The notes under the pieces: generated by a model | The model's input: the letters and a program-made list of their open reading frames with translations, nothing else | The model's database searches: none | Told to the model about the DNA's origin: nothing | Assembly: GCA_020975725.1 (NCBI GenBank) | Contig: QXJR01000007.1 | Span: 434,001-498,000, forward strand | Origin: Picocystis sp. L7 | Lineage: Eukaryota; Chlorophyta; Picocystophyceae; Picocystales; Picocystaceae | Reading direction: 5' to 3' | DNA: 64,000 nt | Program-made: the position numbers and the translations under genes | In this document: piece after piece, positions 29,541-39,247 of the stretch | Numbering within the stretch: the first letter of the stretch is position 1 | Layout of the letters: each line of letters begins with the position of its first letter

Positions 29541-30830
29541 TCACTTGGCCTTTCTGGGCTCCACTTTGACCAGCGCGCGAAGAAGAACAAGAACTGTTGG
29601 TGCAATGGCACTGATAATGACACCAGTGGTTGCGTCTGCAGGAATCTCAGTTGGAGCAGGGGAACCTGCATTGTTTGAGGCAACCCGCAGCACGCTGATG
29701 GCAAGTGGCAGTACTTTGTTTGCAGTGGCAATCAGCGAAGCCGGATTAGCTGAGAAAGTTGCGGCTAATACTGACTTGGCAGCTTTGGCTGCATCTTTCT
29801 TGTCAACAGAGAGAGCCGCATCAAGGACAGACTTTGTTGCATTTTGGAGCAATGCTGGGTCAATAGAGCGTACGAGCTCATCAACAGAAGTGCTCAACCC
29901 TGCGAGAGAAGCTTCATCACACTTAATTTCGCATGATACCAACGCTTGCTCAAGTGCTTTTACTGTTTTGAGCGTAGATGCATCTTTTGTGGAAAATACT
30001 GCGAGTTGTACGTCATCAATTGCCTTGCGAACCAACACCGGATCCGCCGTGAGTGCAGTGTCTCCAATTGTTGATGTTGCCTTTTCCAAAAGCTTGGGAT
30101 TCATGGTGGAGACTGTCTTGAGTGTTGACTTGAGGATTTCTTGCCCGGGTGGGTACACATCATTGATCAGGTTGCTGAATGCCCCCACCGTACGATCAAC
30201 CGTTCCCGTGTCCTTAGCTTTGGATGTTTCCAGAGCAGTGATTGCCACATCTATCCCCTTACCTTTATCTGCAGACAATGCAAGTGATGTGCTTGCAGAT
30301 AGCAGCTGATTCACCTGGTTCTTCTTCGCCGTGCTGGCCAATTGCAAAGCAGAGTCCACGGCACGTTGGACCGCCTCTTTGTCCCCTTTAGACCCGATGG
30401 CCTTGCTTGATTCGATGATGAATTCTCTGAGGGATGTCTGATCGAGTGAGAATATGGCGTCTTCGGTGCGACTGACCACGTTTTTAAGTTTGTCCTTGTT
30501 TAAGGTCAGGGCCGCATCGAAGCTCTTGTTGAGAACTTCCACCGACAGGGAGCTCTGCAAGATCCCCAGCGGATCCTGCACCACGCCCTGGATGGCATTG
30601 TTGGCTGCGACGATTCCAGTCCCTGCGACTCCCACGGCTGCAAGCAGCACTCCTTTCGCGAGTCGTCCATCTCCCCGTGTTTCGTCCCCATTTCCTCCTG
30701 CACCCGGGGCTTTGCGGAACCGTGACGGAGGGGGAGGGGTCCGCCTTGTACCCCGTTGTGTACCACGTTGTGTTTCTCGTCGTGTCCCCCTTGTGTTCGG
30801 TTGTGTCCCACGGGATGTGGCCATGACCAT
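29541..30830 (-). CDS. Ala/Ser-rich helical-repeat membrane protein, unknown
   Basis: 429 aa, single exon, no family recognised. The N-terminus (MVMATSRGTQPNTRGTRRET onward) is Thr/Arg-rich with short TRGTxRxTQ-type repetitions, consistent with a transit peptide or a disordered leader. A hydrophobic segment (LLAAVGVAGTGIVAA) follows at about residues 62-76. The middle 300 residues are built of degenerate 35-40-residue helical units, with recurring patterns such as FDAALTLNKDKL, VDSALQLAST, IGDTALTADPVL and VLDAALSVDKKD. A second hydrophobic segment (GVIISAIAPTVLVLL) lies just before the basic C-terminus. The chosen ATG begins the basic leader; the frame is open to 30968. Anchoring to a plastid membrane is inference. 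Confidence 0.65.
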   Translation of the reverse strand: MVMATSRGTQPNTRGTRRETQRGTQRGTRRTPPPPSRFRKAPGAGGNGDETRGDGRLAKGVLLAAVGVAGTGIVAANNAIQGVVQDPLGILQSSLSVEVLNKSFDAALTLNKDKLKNVVSRTEDAIFSLDQTSLREFIIESSKAIGSKGDKEAVQRAVDSALQLASTAKKNQVNQLLSASTSLALSADKGKGIDVAITALETSKAKDTGTVDRTVGAFSNLINDVYPPGQEILKSTLKTVSTMNPKLLEKATSTIGDTALTADPVLVRKAIDDVQLAVFSTKDASTLKTVKALEQALVSCEIKCDEASLAGLSTSVDELVRSIDPALLQNATKSVLDAALSVDKKDAAKAAKSVLAATFSANPASLIATANKVLPLAISVLRVASNNAGSPAPTEIPADATTGVIISAIAPTVLVLLRALVKVEPRKAK

Positions 30831-31439
30831 ACGAACCGCAGTCGGAAATGGGATAGGGAGCGCCTGTGACCACTGGTAGACGCGGAAGCGGTTCTCGTGG
30901 CCGAACACCCCTTCATGTACCGGCGAGGATGGTAAGAGCAGCTCCTCATCCTCATGGAGGAATGGCAAGATTGGTTCCAGATCCGAACGACGAATCGGAT
31001 TTCGGATCGAGGGGCGGGACGGGGAGACAGATCGGATGGATCAGGCATCGATATCATACGAGGTTGATATCGAAAGAGGGGCAAGGATATCGATACCATG
31101 CCCGACACCTCGGACAGGATGTGTAGAAGATCGAAGAAAGGGGAATCGAGGCAACGAAAGGTTGCGACGAGTGAGCTGCGAGTCGAAAACCGCGATCTCG
31201 AGCAAATCCAAACCCAACGTTCAAACTTTCCCGTACGAAGACGCCTCGAAAGCAGGCGTCGCAGGAGGAAAGCAACTGCCAAAGGCGGGGTCTTCGGTGC
31301 ACGGTCGATTCGGCCCGAACCAACGGAACTGTTCGATGGAGTGAAACCGTTTTCCCCGTCACCCAGCTGCTAGCATGGCCTGGTGTTCAACTTGTCCAAT
31401 GCTGTTGGTGGGCTTACTGGAAGAACACCCCCGTCTTCC
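30831..31439. other. Intergenic, CpG-rich
   Basis: Upstream region of the helical-repeat gene and 3' region of the possible micro-gene. It contains GATATCGA-type words near 31045-31095. Frames on both strands are short and unrecognised. Confidence 0.4.
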
Positions 31440-31790
31440 TCAGATTATCGAAGCAATGAACGGTTGCGCTGACCTGTTCACTTGTGAAGCGGCTTCGACT
31501 TTCGTGCTGGTGCTATCGATCAATCCACCACGTGCAGCGGCCGTGTCGAGAAAGTCGCCCTGGCTAACGGTCCATTCGTTCACTAACTGGTCCCTCACAA
31601 GCACTGGACGATATTGCTTCTAAGACACTGCGGTCCGATCGTCGCCTGCATTTTCTCAACCGATCGCTCTACGCTCGCGCGTCACAACGACCCTCCGTGA
31701 ACACCCAATCATCCCCATTGTGTCTACCGGGCGTTGGTACGCCTTTGAACGATGCAGCATGCGACAGGTCGATTGAGCGGACGATCCCAT
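31440..31790 (-). CDS. Possible two-exon micro-gene (about 80 aa)
   Basis: Tentative. A 59-codon open block at 31440..31619 on the minus strand (KQYRPVLVRDQLVNEW to SAQPFIASII, then stop) is preceded by a good acceptor (gtcttag). A frame-compatible upstream block at 31728..31790 begins MGSSAQSTCRMLH and ends at a gtagac donor, giving a 108-bp phase-0 intron. The product would be about 80 aa, hydrophilic, with Gly2 after Met. No homolog is recognised. Competing frames exist: a plus-strand frame (31375-31623) covers the 3' exon, and other minus-strand frames extend above 31790. Transcript evidence would be needed to choose. Confidence 0.3.
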
Positions 31791-32356
31791 AGTCCGCTGT
31801 CCCTCGCCCAGGAGTAGGCCTTTTGTACCATCCGATTCACTTGGATCGGAATGCACGCTTCTTCATGCAACTGGTTGTGTAAAACTGCTGGCAGCCCTTG
31901 ATCCAGATATGCAACCCCACGTGACCTTGGTCCACGGAACCCACCACCTCCTCGATCCTCAGAGGGAGCCGGTGGGGCGAACCACGTTTTCCGATGCTTT
32001 TGTTCAGCGTGTTTTGGCTTTCCAAGGCTCGCCTCAGAGGACCTGCCCTCGTGCCCCGTCTAGGATGGATCGACTGGGGGGATCGACGGGGTGGTAGACG
32101 GATCGTCACCGATCGAAGATCTCGATTCATCGCACAAGATGTCGATAGCAATGCATCTCGCGTTCGATATCTTCCGGGATCTCGGCCTGGTGGATCCGTC
32201 CGAGGGGGAAGAACGAGTGGTCGTTTCTGGACCGTCGGCAAAGCTCCGTCGACTAACAGTTGGGAAAGGAGCGCACCGGAACGGCAGAAACGCAAGGAAG
32301 GCATCCAGAGCCACCACCTGGAAAGACCAAGGAATCGACGAAGAACTCAGCTCGCA
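31791..32356. other. Intergenic / 5' region of the ankyrin gene
   Basis: CpG-rich. The ankyrin reading frame is open upstream to 31994, but the extension is basic and featureless, so it is treated as leader. Alternative minus-strand frames are not recognised. Confidence 0.4.
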
Positions 32357-32806
32357 ATGGACATCTTCGACGCAGCCACCTCCGGAGATATCGGCAGGGT
32401 CGTGCAGCTGGTTGAAGAAGTGGGAGACGAACATGTGTTTCTCAAAAACACAGTCGAGTATACTCCGCTCCATTTCGCAGCGCAAAGAGGGAGGTATCAG
32501 ATAAGCAAGTACTTGCTAACGCAAGGCGCGGACCCGAATGCTCGGAACTTCATCGATAAGACTCCGCTACACCTCGCTGCATTCCTCAACAATGCAGACT
32601 GCTGCGAGCTTCTGTTGCAGCACGGAGCACAGATTGGGGCGGAGGACAAGTTCGGTCGGACACCGTATCAAATCGCGAAGGAGAATGGCTACGAAGAGAC
32701 ACTGAGGGTGTTGGAGAGATATGGACAGAAGCTCGATTGGGATGAAATCGTTCTCAACAGGGACGACTCCATATTGAAGTACTTGGGATGCCAAGAAGTG
32801 GCATGA
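32357..32806 (+). CDS. Small ankyrin-repeat protein
   Basis: 149 aa. Three to four ankyrin repeats: MDIFDAATSGDIGRVVQLV; NTVEYTPLHFAAQRGRYQIS followed by the turn TQGADPNARN; DKTPLHLAAFLNNADCCELL with HGAQIGAED; GRTPYQIAKENGYEETLRVL. A capping tail ends YLGCQEVA. It binds proteins by definition of the fold; partner and pathway are unknown. The start is the first ATG, just before the first repeat and after GAAGAACTCAGCTCGCA; a longer in-frame extension exists upstream but is unlike coding sequence. Confidence 0.82.
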   Translation: MDIFDAATSGDIGRVVQLVEEVGDEHVFLKNTVEYTPLHFAAQRGRYQISKYLLTQGADPNARNFIDKTPLHLAAFLNNADCCELLLQHGAQIGAEDKFGRTPYQIAKENGYEETLRVLERYGQKLDWDEIVLNRDDSILKYLGCQEVA

Positions 32807-33343
32807 TGCTTCGACCCGCCTTCTTAAGAATGGTGCAGACATTGCATGCAGGCTTGAAAGCCTGCCGGATCTATGAGTGCTCCTGGAGCATCTTCTTGCC
32901 GGCGAAGAAAGGGGTGTTGTTTGTGGAGTTCGGCAGGTTTACTTTCTTCCAATGCCTTTTGTATAATTGCAGATATGATGATAGAGCATGTTCCTGAGAA
33001 GATGCAAGGGGTCGTTGCTTGTTGTTCTCTTTTGAGCTCGGCATGTGCAGGTTTTCGGCCAGTCGAGTTTAACTTGCACCTCAATGAACCTTTCGCATGC
33101 GATATGGCATAAAGCTACACCGATCATGCGCGAAAGTCATAAAATAGGTCTCCCGTTCGATTCTGCCTCACCAGCTCTCTTCGCACAGCATTGGCGCCTC
33201 CTGTTTCGTCCATCGCAGGTCCCAACGAGCGACGTTCGGGCGCTCGACTCGAACACCCTCACATTCGACTCGGTGGGCCGTGCCTTGCTTTCCACCGGAC
33301 GTAGTCGGGCATAGACCTGGATGCTTGACCCAGGTACATCGGG
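32807..33343. other. Intergenic
   Basis: 537 bp between the ankyrin gene and the SMPD4-like gene, AT-richer in its first part and CpG-rich near the next start. No gene seen. Confidence 0.45.
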
Positions 33344-35788
33344 ATGGAACCGAAGGAGTTCGGGGTGGATGTGCCGGTTGCAGGTTCCATTCGGTGCCAT
33401 TTCTGCGCCATGGCGATGGCGCCTGCTGCGGACGCGACGGCGCAGAGCTACGCGCCTCCTGCGTCCGCAGATGCGGCTTCCGTGGAGCGGTCCTTGCAAC
33501 GTGCATCTTGCAGGGCGCGAGACGGGTGTTCGCTGGTGGAAGCTTGCCTGCGACACCGCGGTGGACGTGACCACGGCAAGGCGTTCTTCGAACGAGTGTT
33601 TCCCGCACTCGTGGGACGGATCGTCGGCGTGCAAGGAGACGCTTGGCTGAGTGCAGCCACGGATTCAGACGCAGAGGCTCTCCTCCGCCTGATGAGGGCC
33701 GATGGGGCGCTGTTGCAAGCCATCCGTGAAGCAGACACGCATCAAGAGGTGCGTTTTGCTTTCCCCACCAAATGGCTGCCGAAGCGGACGCAGTTACTAC
33801 TTAGATCCGAAGAAGGTTGCAGAATACTAGGCCAGATGCCGCATTATGCTTCTCATCTTGCACCGGATGGTATGGGAGGTGCACGTGTGCACGTGAGCCT
33901 GTTCGAGTACCTGGGATTCTGGTTGGCTGTCTTCGCCACCAAAGGGAGCGCACGCCCAGCACGCAATGGACAAGGAGCAGCTGCGGGAATCGTGCACGAA
34001 TTTACCACAGCGGCACACTTTGTCAAAGATATCGTTACACATCATCACAGCACCGATGGAAAGCCGTTGTACCAGAGGTTATTGGAGCAACTTTTTGAAG
34101 ACTACCTTTCCGCTTCGACCCGCTACACAATCAACCAGGCAGCGCTTCAAGGTTTCCAAGGGGACTTTGGCGGTGCCTTATTTGCGGACTTTATCAGCTC
34201 TGCACGCGGTGGTAGTTCTTCGATCTTGGCCATGGGCAATTGCCTTTTGAACATCCTGTTGGACTTCTGGTTGTCTGACGCTAGTGATGTGGTAGACCTG
34301 CAACTCAAAAGACGGCCCACGTTGGGAAGCCCTGATAGGGGATCACCAGCCGCGCAGACTCCTTTTGCAGATAGGGATGGCAATGTGAGACATTCTTCAC
34401 CCATCCGAGCCTCGCAGAGCGTGGCAGCGTATGCTTATCAGCCACCGAGTAAAGACTTGTGCAATGCCATTCGTCTACTACTAACCCATCTGTTGCCGCG
34501 GGAAGAAGAATCTGGATATGCCGAGGAAGAGCCCGTGGATGCAGCTAGTGGCCGGCCAAGTGCTTTGTCTCCTATGCGACCTCAGAAATTATTCCAATCT
34601 CCAGCCAGGTACGGTAGTGGTTCCCGGGATGTGCAGACACAAGGTTGCCAAACATTTGTACCTCTCCAGAAGCCCTTGTACAGATTCTTGAGGAAAGCTT
34701 TCTTGCTGTGGCCAGAAGAGACAACCGCCAGCATGTCACCCATTGCAGATGTCTGGCTCACATACATCACGCCATGGAAGGCAGTATCCACCGAGTGGGA
34801 TGCAAGGTTCAAATGCAGGACAAGCCCAGGACGACAGCAGAATAAAAGTGTGATGAAAACAAAGGTCGCGTTATCCTCCAACGAATGGAGAAATCAACCC
34901 TCAGGGATGCATGCAGGAGAGTTCAATGCTTACTGGAGAGGTTACGTGGCACAGAACCTTCCCTTTTACAACCTTTTGTTGTACTACTTTATCGAGACAA
35001 CATGCAAACGGGCACAATATCATGCTGAGAGGGCGGTTAGAAATTTGGTTATTGTGTTGCGCACACTGGATGCATCATCCGGCTTGGTTGATCTGATGAA
35101 AGATGCTGAAGAGGCATACTCGAACCATTTGAATGATTCCAATGCTTATGGGCAACCTGCTCATTCATTGGCTGACTCTATGTCACTTCTTGCTTCACAA
35201 CTAGACACATGGGAGATATGTCAGGAAGGCTCATCGCAAGACTTCAAGCTCTTCTCTTCTGAACGTGTGAGAAAGATGCTACATGCACTTTTAGTAAGGG
35301 TCCACAGTGATGCCATCCATAAGTTACCTACTGCTGTCAGTGAAAGGTATAGGAGCTTGTTGAAGGACAGCGTGAAACGGGTTTTTGGGTATGAGGTGTC
35401 TGATGCATCTCTGGAGACCTTGGACGAACCGCATACTGCAGGATTTGAGTATCTTGGAGACAAGAAGGCATGGTGTCTGCCTAAACATTCGTGGAAGGAT
35501 GTAGCGTACAAAGGTGATTCTTTTGATCGGCCAATCTGTTCCAATGAGGTTGCATTGCTTGTTCGACTATTGGTTCGGTGGTCAAATTCGATAAACACAT
35601 ACTTGGGCTTGAATGGAGGGACATGCCGAAGTTATGATGACAAGCACACGCACTGGATTGTTGTCGCACTTCAAAACTGGGCGAATCGAAACCGACTCCG
35701 GATCAACCTCCGGCCACTTGCTGAAGTTCAGTCGCTGGGGTGGCTGGCTGGTCTCTTTTTGGTTTTGCTGCTGTTTTTCTTGTCATGA
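33344..35788 (+). CDS. SMPD4: SMPD4/nSMase3-like tail-anchored protein
   Basis: 814 aa, single exon. SMPD4 (neutral sphingomyelinase 3) is an ER/nuclear-envelope protein linked to sphingomyelin hydrolysis and nuclear pore biology. Visible family features are the N-terminal FFERVFPALVGRIVG block, LFEYLGFWLAVFA, PLYQRLLEQLFEDYL and a long middle region. Later come RFLRKAFLLWP followed by ADVWLTYITPWK, AHSLADSMSLLASQL, and a C-terminal part with WANRNRLRINLRPLAEVQSL. The protein ends in one hydrophobic helix (WLAGLFLVLLLFFLS), a typical tail anchor. The start at 33344 is the first ATG; MAMAPAAD at 33410 is an alternative. No classical catalytic motif can be pointed to, as in other members. Confidence 0.85.
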   Translation: MEPKEFGVDVPVAGSIRCHFCAMAMAPAADATAQSYAPPASADAASVERSLQRASCRARDGCSLVEACLRHRGGRDHGKAFFERVFPALVGRIVGVQGDAWLSAATDSDAEALLRLMRADGALLQAIREADTHQEVRFAFPTKWLPKRTQLLLRSEEGCRILGQMPHYASHLAPDGMGGARVHVSLFEYLGFWLAVFATKGSARPARNGQGAAAGIVHEFTTAAHFVKDIVTHHHSTDGKPLYQRLLEQLFEDYLSASTRYTINQAALQGFQGDFGGALFADFISSARGGSSSILAMGNCLLNILLDFWLSDASDVVDLQLKRRPTLGSPDRGSPAAQTPFADRDGNVRHSSPIRASQSVAAYAYQPPSKDLCNAIRLLLTHLLPREEESGYAEEEPVDAASGRPSALSPMRPQKLFQSPARYGSGSRDVQTQGCQTFVPLQKPLYRFLRKAFLLWPEETTASMSPIADVWLTYITPWKAVSTEWDARFKCRTSPGRQQNKSVMKTKVALSSNEWRNQPSGMHAGEFNAYWRGYVAQNLPFYNLLLYYFIETTCKRAQYHAERAVRNLVIVLRTLDASSGLVDLMKDAEEAYSNHLNDSNAYGQPAHSLADSMSLLASQLDTWEICQEGSSQDFKLFSSERVRKMLHALLVRVHSDAIHKLPTAVSERYRSLLKDSVKRVFGYEVSDASLETLDEPHTAGFEYLGDKKAWCLPKHSWKDVAYKGDSFDRPICSNEVALLVRLLVRWSNSINTYLGLNGGTCRSYDDKHTHWIVVALQNWANRNRLRINLRPLAEVQSLGWLAGLFLVLLLFFLS

Positions 35789-35918
35789 ATGATCACAGAG
35801 GGTAAGTAGCACAGCCCATGGAGGTGGCAAGTTTGGTCCATTCCTCAGGGTTGGAGATCGATCTCATGCTGGATGAACCGAGCCTAGCGAGCATTTGTCC
35901 TGTTGTCAGGATCGACGC

Positions 35919-36287
35919 TTACCGTTGCAACCTTTCCTGGGACGTCCTTCCCTCGACCTCGTTCATCGATGCTGCCATACTATCTTCAGTACAGGCACCT
36001 TCGCCCTTGCAATCGCCCACGGTGCCGGAAAGCACTCCCTCGTTTCGTTGAAGAAAAGTTTTGTACTGTTCCTTGGCGTACTCTCTCCGGTTTCCATCGC
36101 AGTCCATCATTCCTCCCTTGCATTTGAAGTCCGCTGCCTCGTCCCTCCGTCGCATATACTCCGACACGCTCGCTTCGGGAACGTCCACCATCATAGGAAT
36201 CGCACGAGCATCCCTCGGTCGCACTGCGCTGAGCGACACCACTCCGATAGGTGAGACGAGCGCCTGGCGCCGACTGCAGGCTTGCAT
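35919..36287 (-). CDS. Small Cys-rich protein with twin-Arg leader, probably plastid lumen
   Basis: 122 aa. The leader MQACSRRQALVSPIGVVSLS has a twin-Arg followed by a mildly hydrophobic stretch and a later ARAIP, which would suit Tat-dependent thylakoid targeting. The mature part is acidic/basic mixed with four cysteines in two pairs: CKGGMMDCDGNRREYAK and DCKGEGACTED. This looks like a conserved small plastid protein but I cannot name it. It sits 130 bp from the SMPD4 stop (convergent) and divergent from the SAP-domain gene 796 bp away. An upstream exon cannot be excluded. Confidence 0.55.
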   Translation of the reverse strand: MQACSRRQALVSPIGVVSLSAVRPRDARAIPMMVDVPEASVSEYMRRRDEAADFKCKGGMMDCDGNRREYAKEQYKTFLQRNEGVLSGTVGDCKGEGACTEDSMAASMNEVEGRTSQERLQR

Positions 36288-37083
36288 CCTTTCGATGGTC
36301 TTGCGTCGGAGATTTCCTTCTCTCGATGGAAAGGACTTCGATCCTTCATTCGTACGGACGGGTAGGGACAGATCGGATGTGGCAGGCCTCCGGGGTACCC
36401 TTGCATCCGATTGGAGGACGATAAGCGATAGATCCGGAGGAGGTGCATATGGTCAAGAAGGAAACCACCGAACGAAGGTAGTCAGGGGCAGGAGACGCGG
36501 AGAAGTGGGCAGCAGGAGTTCCGATGGTACACACGCAAATGATGCCTGTGCACCTTGTGATCCTGGCATGGCCTACCCTACCCCAACGGCGAGATTGAAG
36601 GTGAGTTGTATCACCTCCAGGACGAGTGGGGGGGGGGACAGGGTGAAATGCGGATATGGGAGTGGACAATGCACAAGCGGATGGATGCATCCTACGTTTC
36701 TGCACAGGAGTCCTTGCCTCCACACATCGAACGTCCAAGCGTTCGGCACGCCATATAGGGGCAGGCGTCCACAGGCGACCTATCCCTCGTCCATGCCATG
36801 CCCACCGGATCAACCTCGAGCCACTGCACAATCGACACCACAGGGACACCCCGGGTTGTCCCACCAGGGAAGGGGGGCATTTGCATCGTTCTTCCCATGC
36901 CCCCCTTTTGTGGACCAAGGACCAGGTGGCCGACCGTTCGAGACGTTGAAACGCACCAGCGACAGACGAGGACGAGCGGGACAAACACCGAGCGCGGATC
37001 GCAGACACGAGCTCGGAAACGAAACGAAACGTACAAGAAGAAAATCACGTTGACACCCGACGGAAACTACCTTGAAGCGAAAC
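36288..37083. other. Divergent intergenic region, CpG-rich
   Basis: 796 bp between the small Cys-rich gene and the SAP-domain gene. Long frames on both strands (36061-37053 on the plus strand; 36346-37008 on the minus strand) lack any motif and reflect GC content. Probably promoters of both neighbours. Confidence 0.4.
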
Positions 37084-37986
37084 ATGAATCGGGAGGTGGT
37101 GGTGGACGGACTCGAAGCCTGCAGCTACAAGCAACTGCAGAAGCTCGCCAAGGAAAACGGCGTTCGGGCCAATGCAAAGGCCTCCCAGATCGTATCTGTG
37201 CTGAAAAAGAAAGGGGTCCATGCGGGTGCTGGCCGAAAGACGGAAGCTGCGGCGGAATGCACACGAAGCGGGAGTGGAGTCCCAACGGCTAGATCGGTTG
37301 CGTTGGACGACTTGCCAAGGCGCGAGCTGCAGAGGCTCGCAAAAACCCATGGAATACGCGCCAACGCAAAGTCCAACGTTATAGCGCAAGAGCTGAGAAA
37401 GCTTGGCTATGCTGGACCGACTCCTACGCCACTCGTGGAGATCGAAAAGGAGAACTCGATCCTTGCACCAGACGGTAGAAGGGAGGCCATTCTCCGAGAC
37501 AGAGCTGAGAAGTGGATCCGTGAGAAGCAGAAGGCACGCATGAAGAGCATTAACCGCAAACGGAATGAACCGGATGCAGAATGGAGAGGTAAAACACTTG
37601 CGCCAAGGGCCGTCAGGCAGGAGAGGCTCGAGAAGAGGATCGCTCCGCACACACTGGAACTACCTTCTCCAGTGCGTAAAGCTTTGGCACCAAAGAATTG
37701 GAATGTTCCCGTAACCAACGCCTCCAATCTTGCCAAGAAGCAGAGGAAAAAGTCTGTGGAGGTGGTTGAAGATGGTTTCTTTTTCCACGACTCCTCACTT
37801 GGCACGAGGCACAAGTTATTGCCGCATGTTGAACACGGAACGAAGCAAGGCCGTAAGAAGGAGTATGGCATCAAAAGTTTACGCCCGCAGCGCTTTGAAG
37901 GCAAGCAAGCATTGTACATGAATGAGGTAGCTGCTAGAAGACAAGCTACCTTGGCGGCACGGCGGAATGTATCTGGGGTGCGATGA
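37084..37986 (+). CDS. Double SAP-domain protein, NuSAP-like N-terminus
   Basis: 300 aa, single exon, strongly basic. Two SAP-like helix-turn-helix motifs lie at residues about 10-42 (ACSYKQLQKLAKENGVRANA then KASQIVSVLKKKG) and 77-107 (LPRRELQRLAKTHGIRANAK then SNVIAQELRKLG). SAP domains bind AT-rich or scaffold DNA. The YKQLQKLAK..GVRANAK pattern resembles the SAP motif at the N-terminus of the nucleolar/spindle-associated protein NuSAP. The C-terminal half is Lys/Arg-rich with no domain I recognise (RKALAPKNWNVPV; KSLRPQRFEGKQALY). A nuclear chromatin or microtubule role is inference. The first true ATG is at 37084. Confidence 0.7.
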   Translation: MNREVVVDGLEACSYKQLQKLAKENGVRANAKASQIVSVLKKKGVHAGAGRKTEAAAECTRSGSGVPTARSVALDDLPRRELQRLAKTHGIRANAKSNVIAQELRKLGYAGPTPTPLVEIEKENSILAPDGRREAILRDRAEKWIREKQKARMKSINRKRNEPDAEWRGKTLAPRAVRQERLEKRIAPHTLELPSPVRKALAPKNWNVPVTNASNLAKKQRKKSVEVVEDGFFFHDSSLGTRHKLLPHVEHGTKQGRKKEYGIKSLRPQRFEGKQALYMNEVAARRQATLAARRNVSGVR

Positions 37987-38399
37987 TATCCGCTTGCCGA
38001 ATCGCGGAAATTGTCATGGCATTGTTGGGTGTCCATCCTCCCGCCCAGGAGGATGGACGGCATCCTTAAGTATGGCAGAGCAGTTGTCCCAGCGCGTGTG
38101 CCCCTTCACCCTCCATCCGATTCCCTGGATCCCTGTCTCTTCCCCGTTCCTTGGCCCGACTGGACGCTTTCGCTCAAGCACTTTCCCTTTGATCGGTGTG
38201 TCCTTCATCTGTTGGGTTCGATTGGGCACGCTTCCTTTTTGGGAACGAAAGCATCCCGTGGAAGGACCCATTTGGGTCGGGACGCCGTGGGGTTGGACGA
38301 AACGAAAGTGGAGAATATTCTCCTCGATCGAACCCCTCTCCCACCCTCGCATCGGAAAGGGTTGGCTCGACCGTGGCGCGAGGGTTGCGCACCTGCAAC
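37987..38399. other. Intergenic, ARL8 promoter
   Basis: 413 bp between the SAP-domain gene and ARL8. A GCGCACCTGC word ends 3 bp before the ARL8 ATG, similar to GCGCACTT words before UTP20 and CDC48. The frames present are not recognised. Confidence 0.4.
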
Positions 38400-39171
38400 A
38401 TGGGATGGTTTGGATCCTTCCTCGACTGGCTGAGAAGGTGAGGAAGAGGTGCTCGAGGTTGGAATCGGAACGAAACACGCTCGATGGTGGCGTGAAAAGC
38501 AAGGGTGGAGATGCGTGGAAGGTGCACGTGGCGTCAAAGGCTGACGGTTGGGAACGAACGGGACAATCCGTCTTGCACGTGGGTGTACGTCCGCCTCCGA
38601 CGGCGATGCACGTCACAATTGCGACGGTGGGGATCAATCGTTGGAACGTGTTCGAAATCGTAGCCTCTTTTTCAAGCAGGAGATGGAACTTGCGTTGATT
38701 GGGCTGCAGAACGCGGGGAAGACCTCGCTTGTGAACGTCGTAGCAACAGGACACTTCAACGAGGATATGATCCCGACAGTCGGTTTCAACATGAGAAAGG
38801 TGACAAAAGGTCGTGTGACGATCAAATTGTGGGACCTCGGTGGTCAGCCGAGGTTCCGGAGCATGTGGGAGAGGTACTGCCGAGGGGTGAACTCCATAGT
38901 TTACGTGGTGGACTCGGCTGATCACGAAAATGTAGACAAGTCCAAGACCGAATTGCACGAATTGCTTTCCAAACCCACACTTTCAGGGATCCCTCTCCTT
39001 GTGCTTGGAAACAAGAACGACTTGCCATCGGCACTTTCCACGCAACAAATCATAGAGAGGATGGACTTGAAAAACCTCAGGGACAGGGAGGTGTGCTGCT
39101 ACTCTATATCGTGCAAGAAACAGAATAACATTGATATTACGATAGAATGGCTCACCAAACACGCCAACTAG
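38400..39171 (+). CDS. ARL8: ARL8 small GTPase
   Basis: Inferred join 38400..38437, 38664..39171, 181 aa (human ARL8 is 186). ARL8 is a lysosome/vacuole-associated Arf-like GTPase controlling organelle positioning and fusion. Exon 1 encodes the amphipathic [12 protein letters not shown]; the 226-bp intron (gtgagg..gtag) splits a Ser codon and leads to [16 protein letters not shown]-motifs: P-loop GLQNAGKTS, switch I with [24 protein letters not shown], and the late CCYSISCK. The unspliced frame would begin at 38548 with an unlike N-terminus, so splicing is preferred. This copy has Gly at position 2, which is unusual for ARL8, normally acetylated rather than myristoylated. Confidence 0.93.
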
Positions 39172-39247
39172 CAATAAAGTGCCCCGAGTGCATCTGCAGG
39201 ATGTGCTGTGCGCGAATCTGTATGTGTGAATTGTAACTGCCAAAGGT

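Noticed and set aside
36061-37053. 330-codon plus-strand frame and a 220-codon minus-strand frame
   Set aside because: Both overlap in a CpG-rich divergent intergenic region, lack any motif, and compete with the better-supported small gene at 35919-36287.
38548-38663. ARL8 starting at 38548 without splicing
   Set aside because: It would lack the conserved amphipathic N-terminus, which a short spliced exon at 38400-38437 supplies with a proper donor and acceptor.
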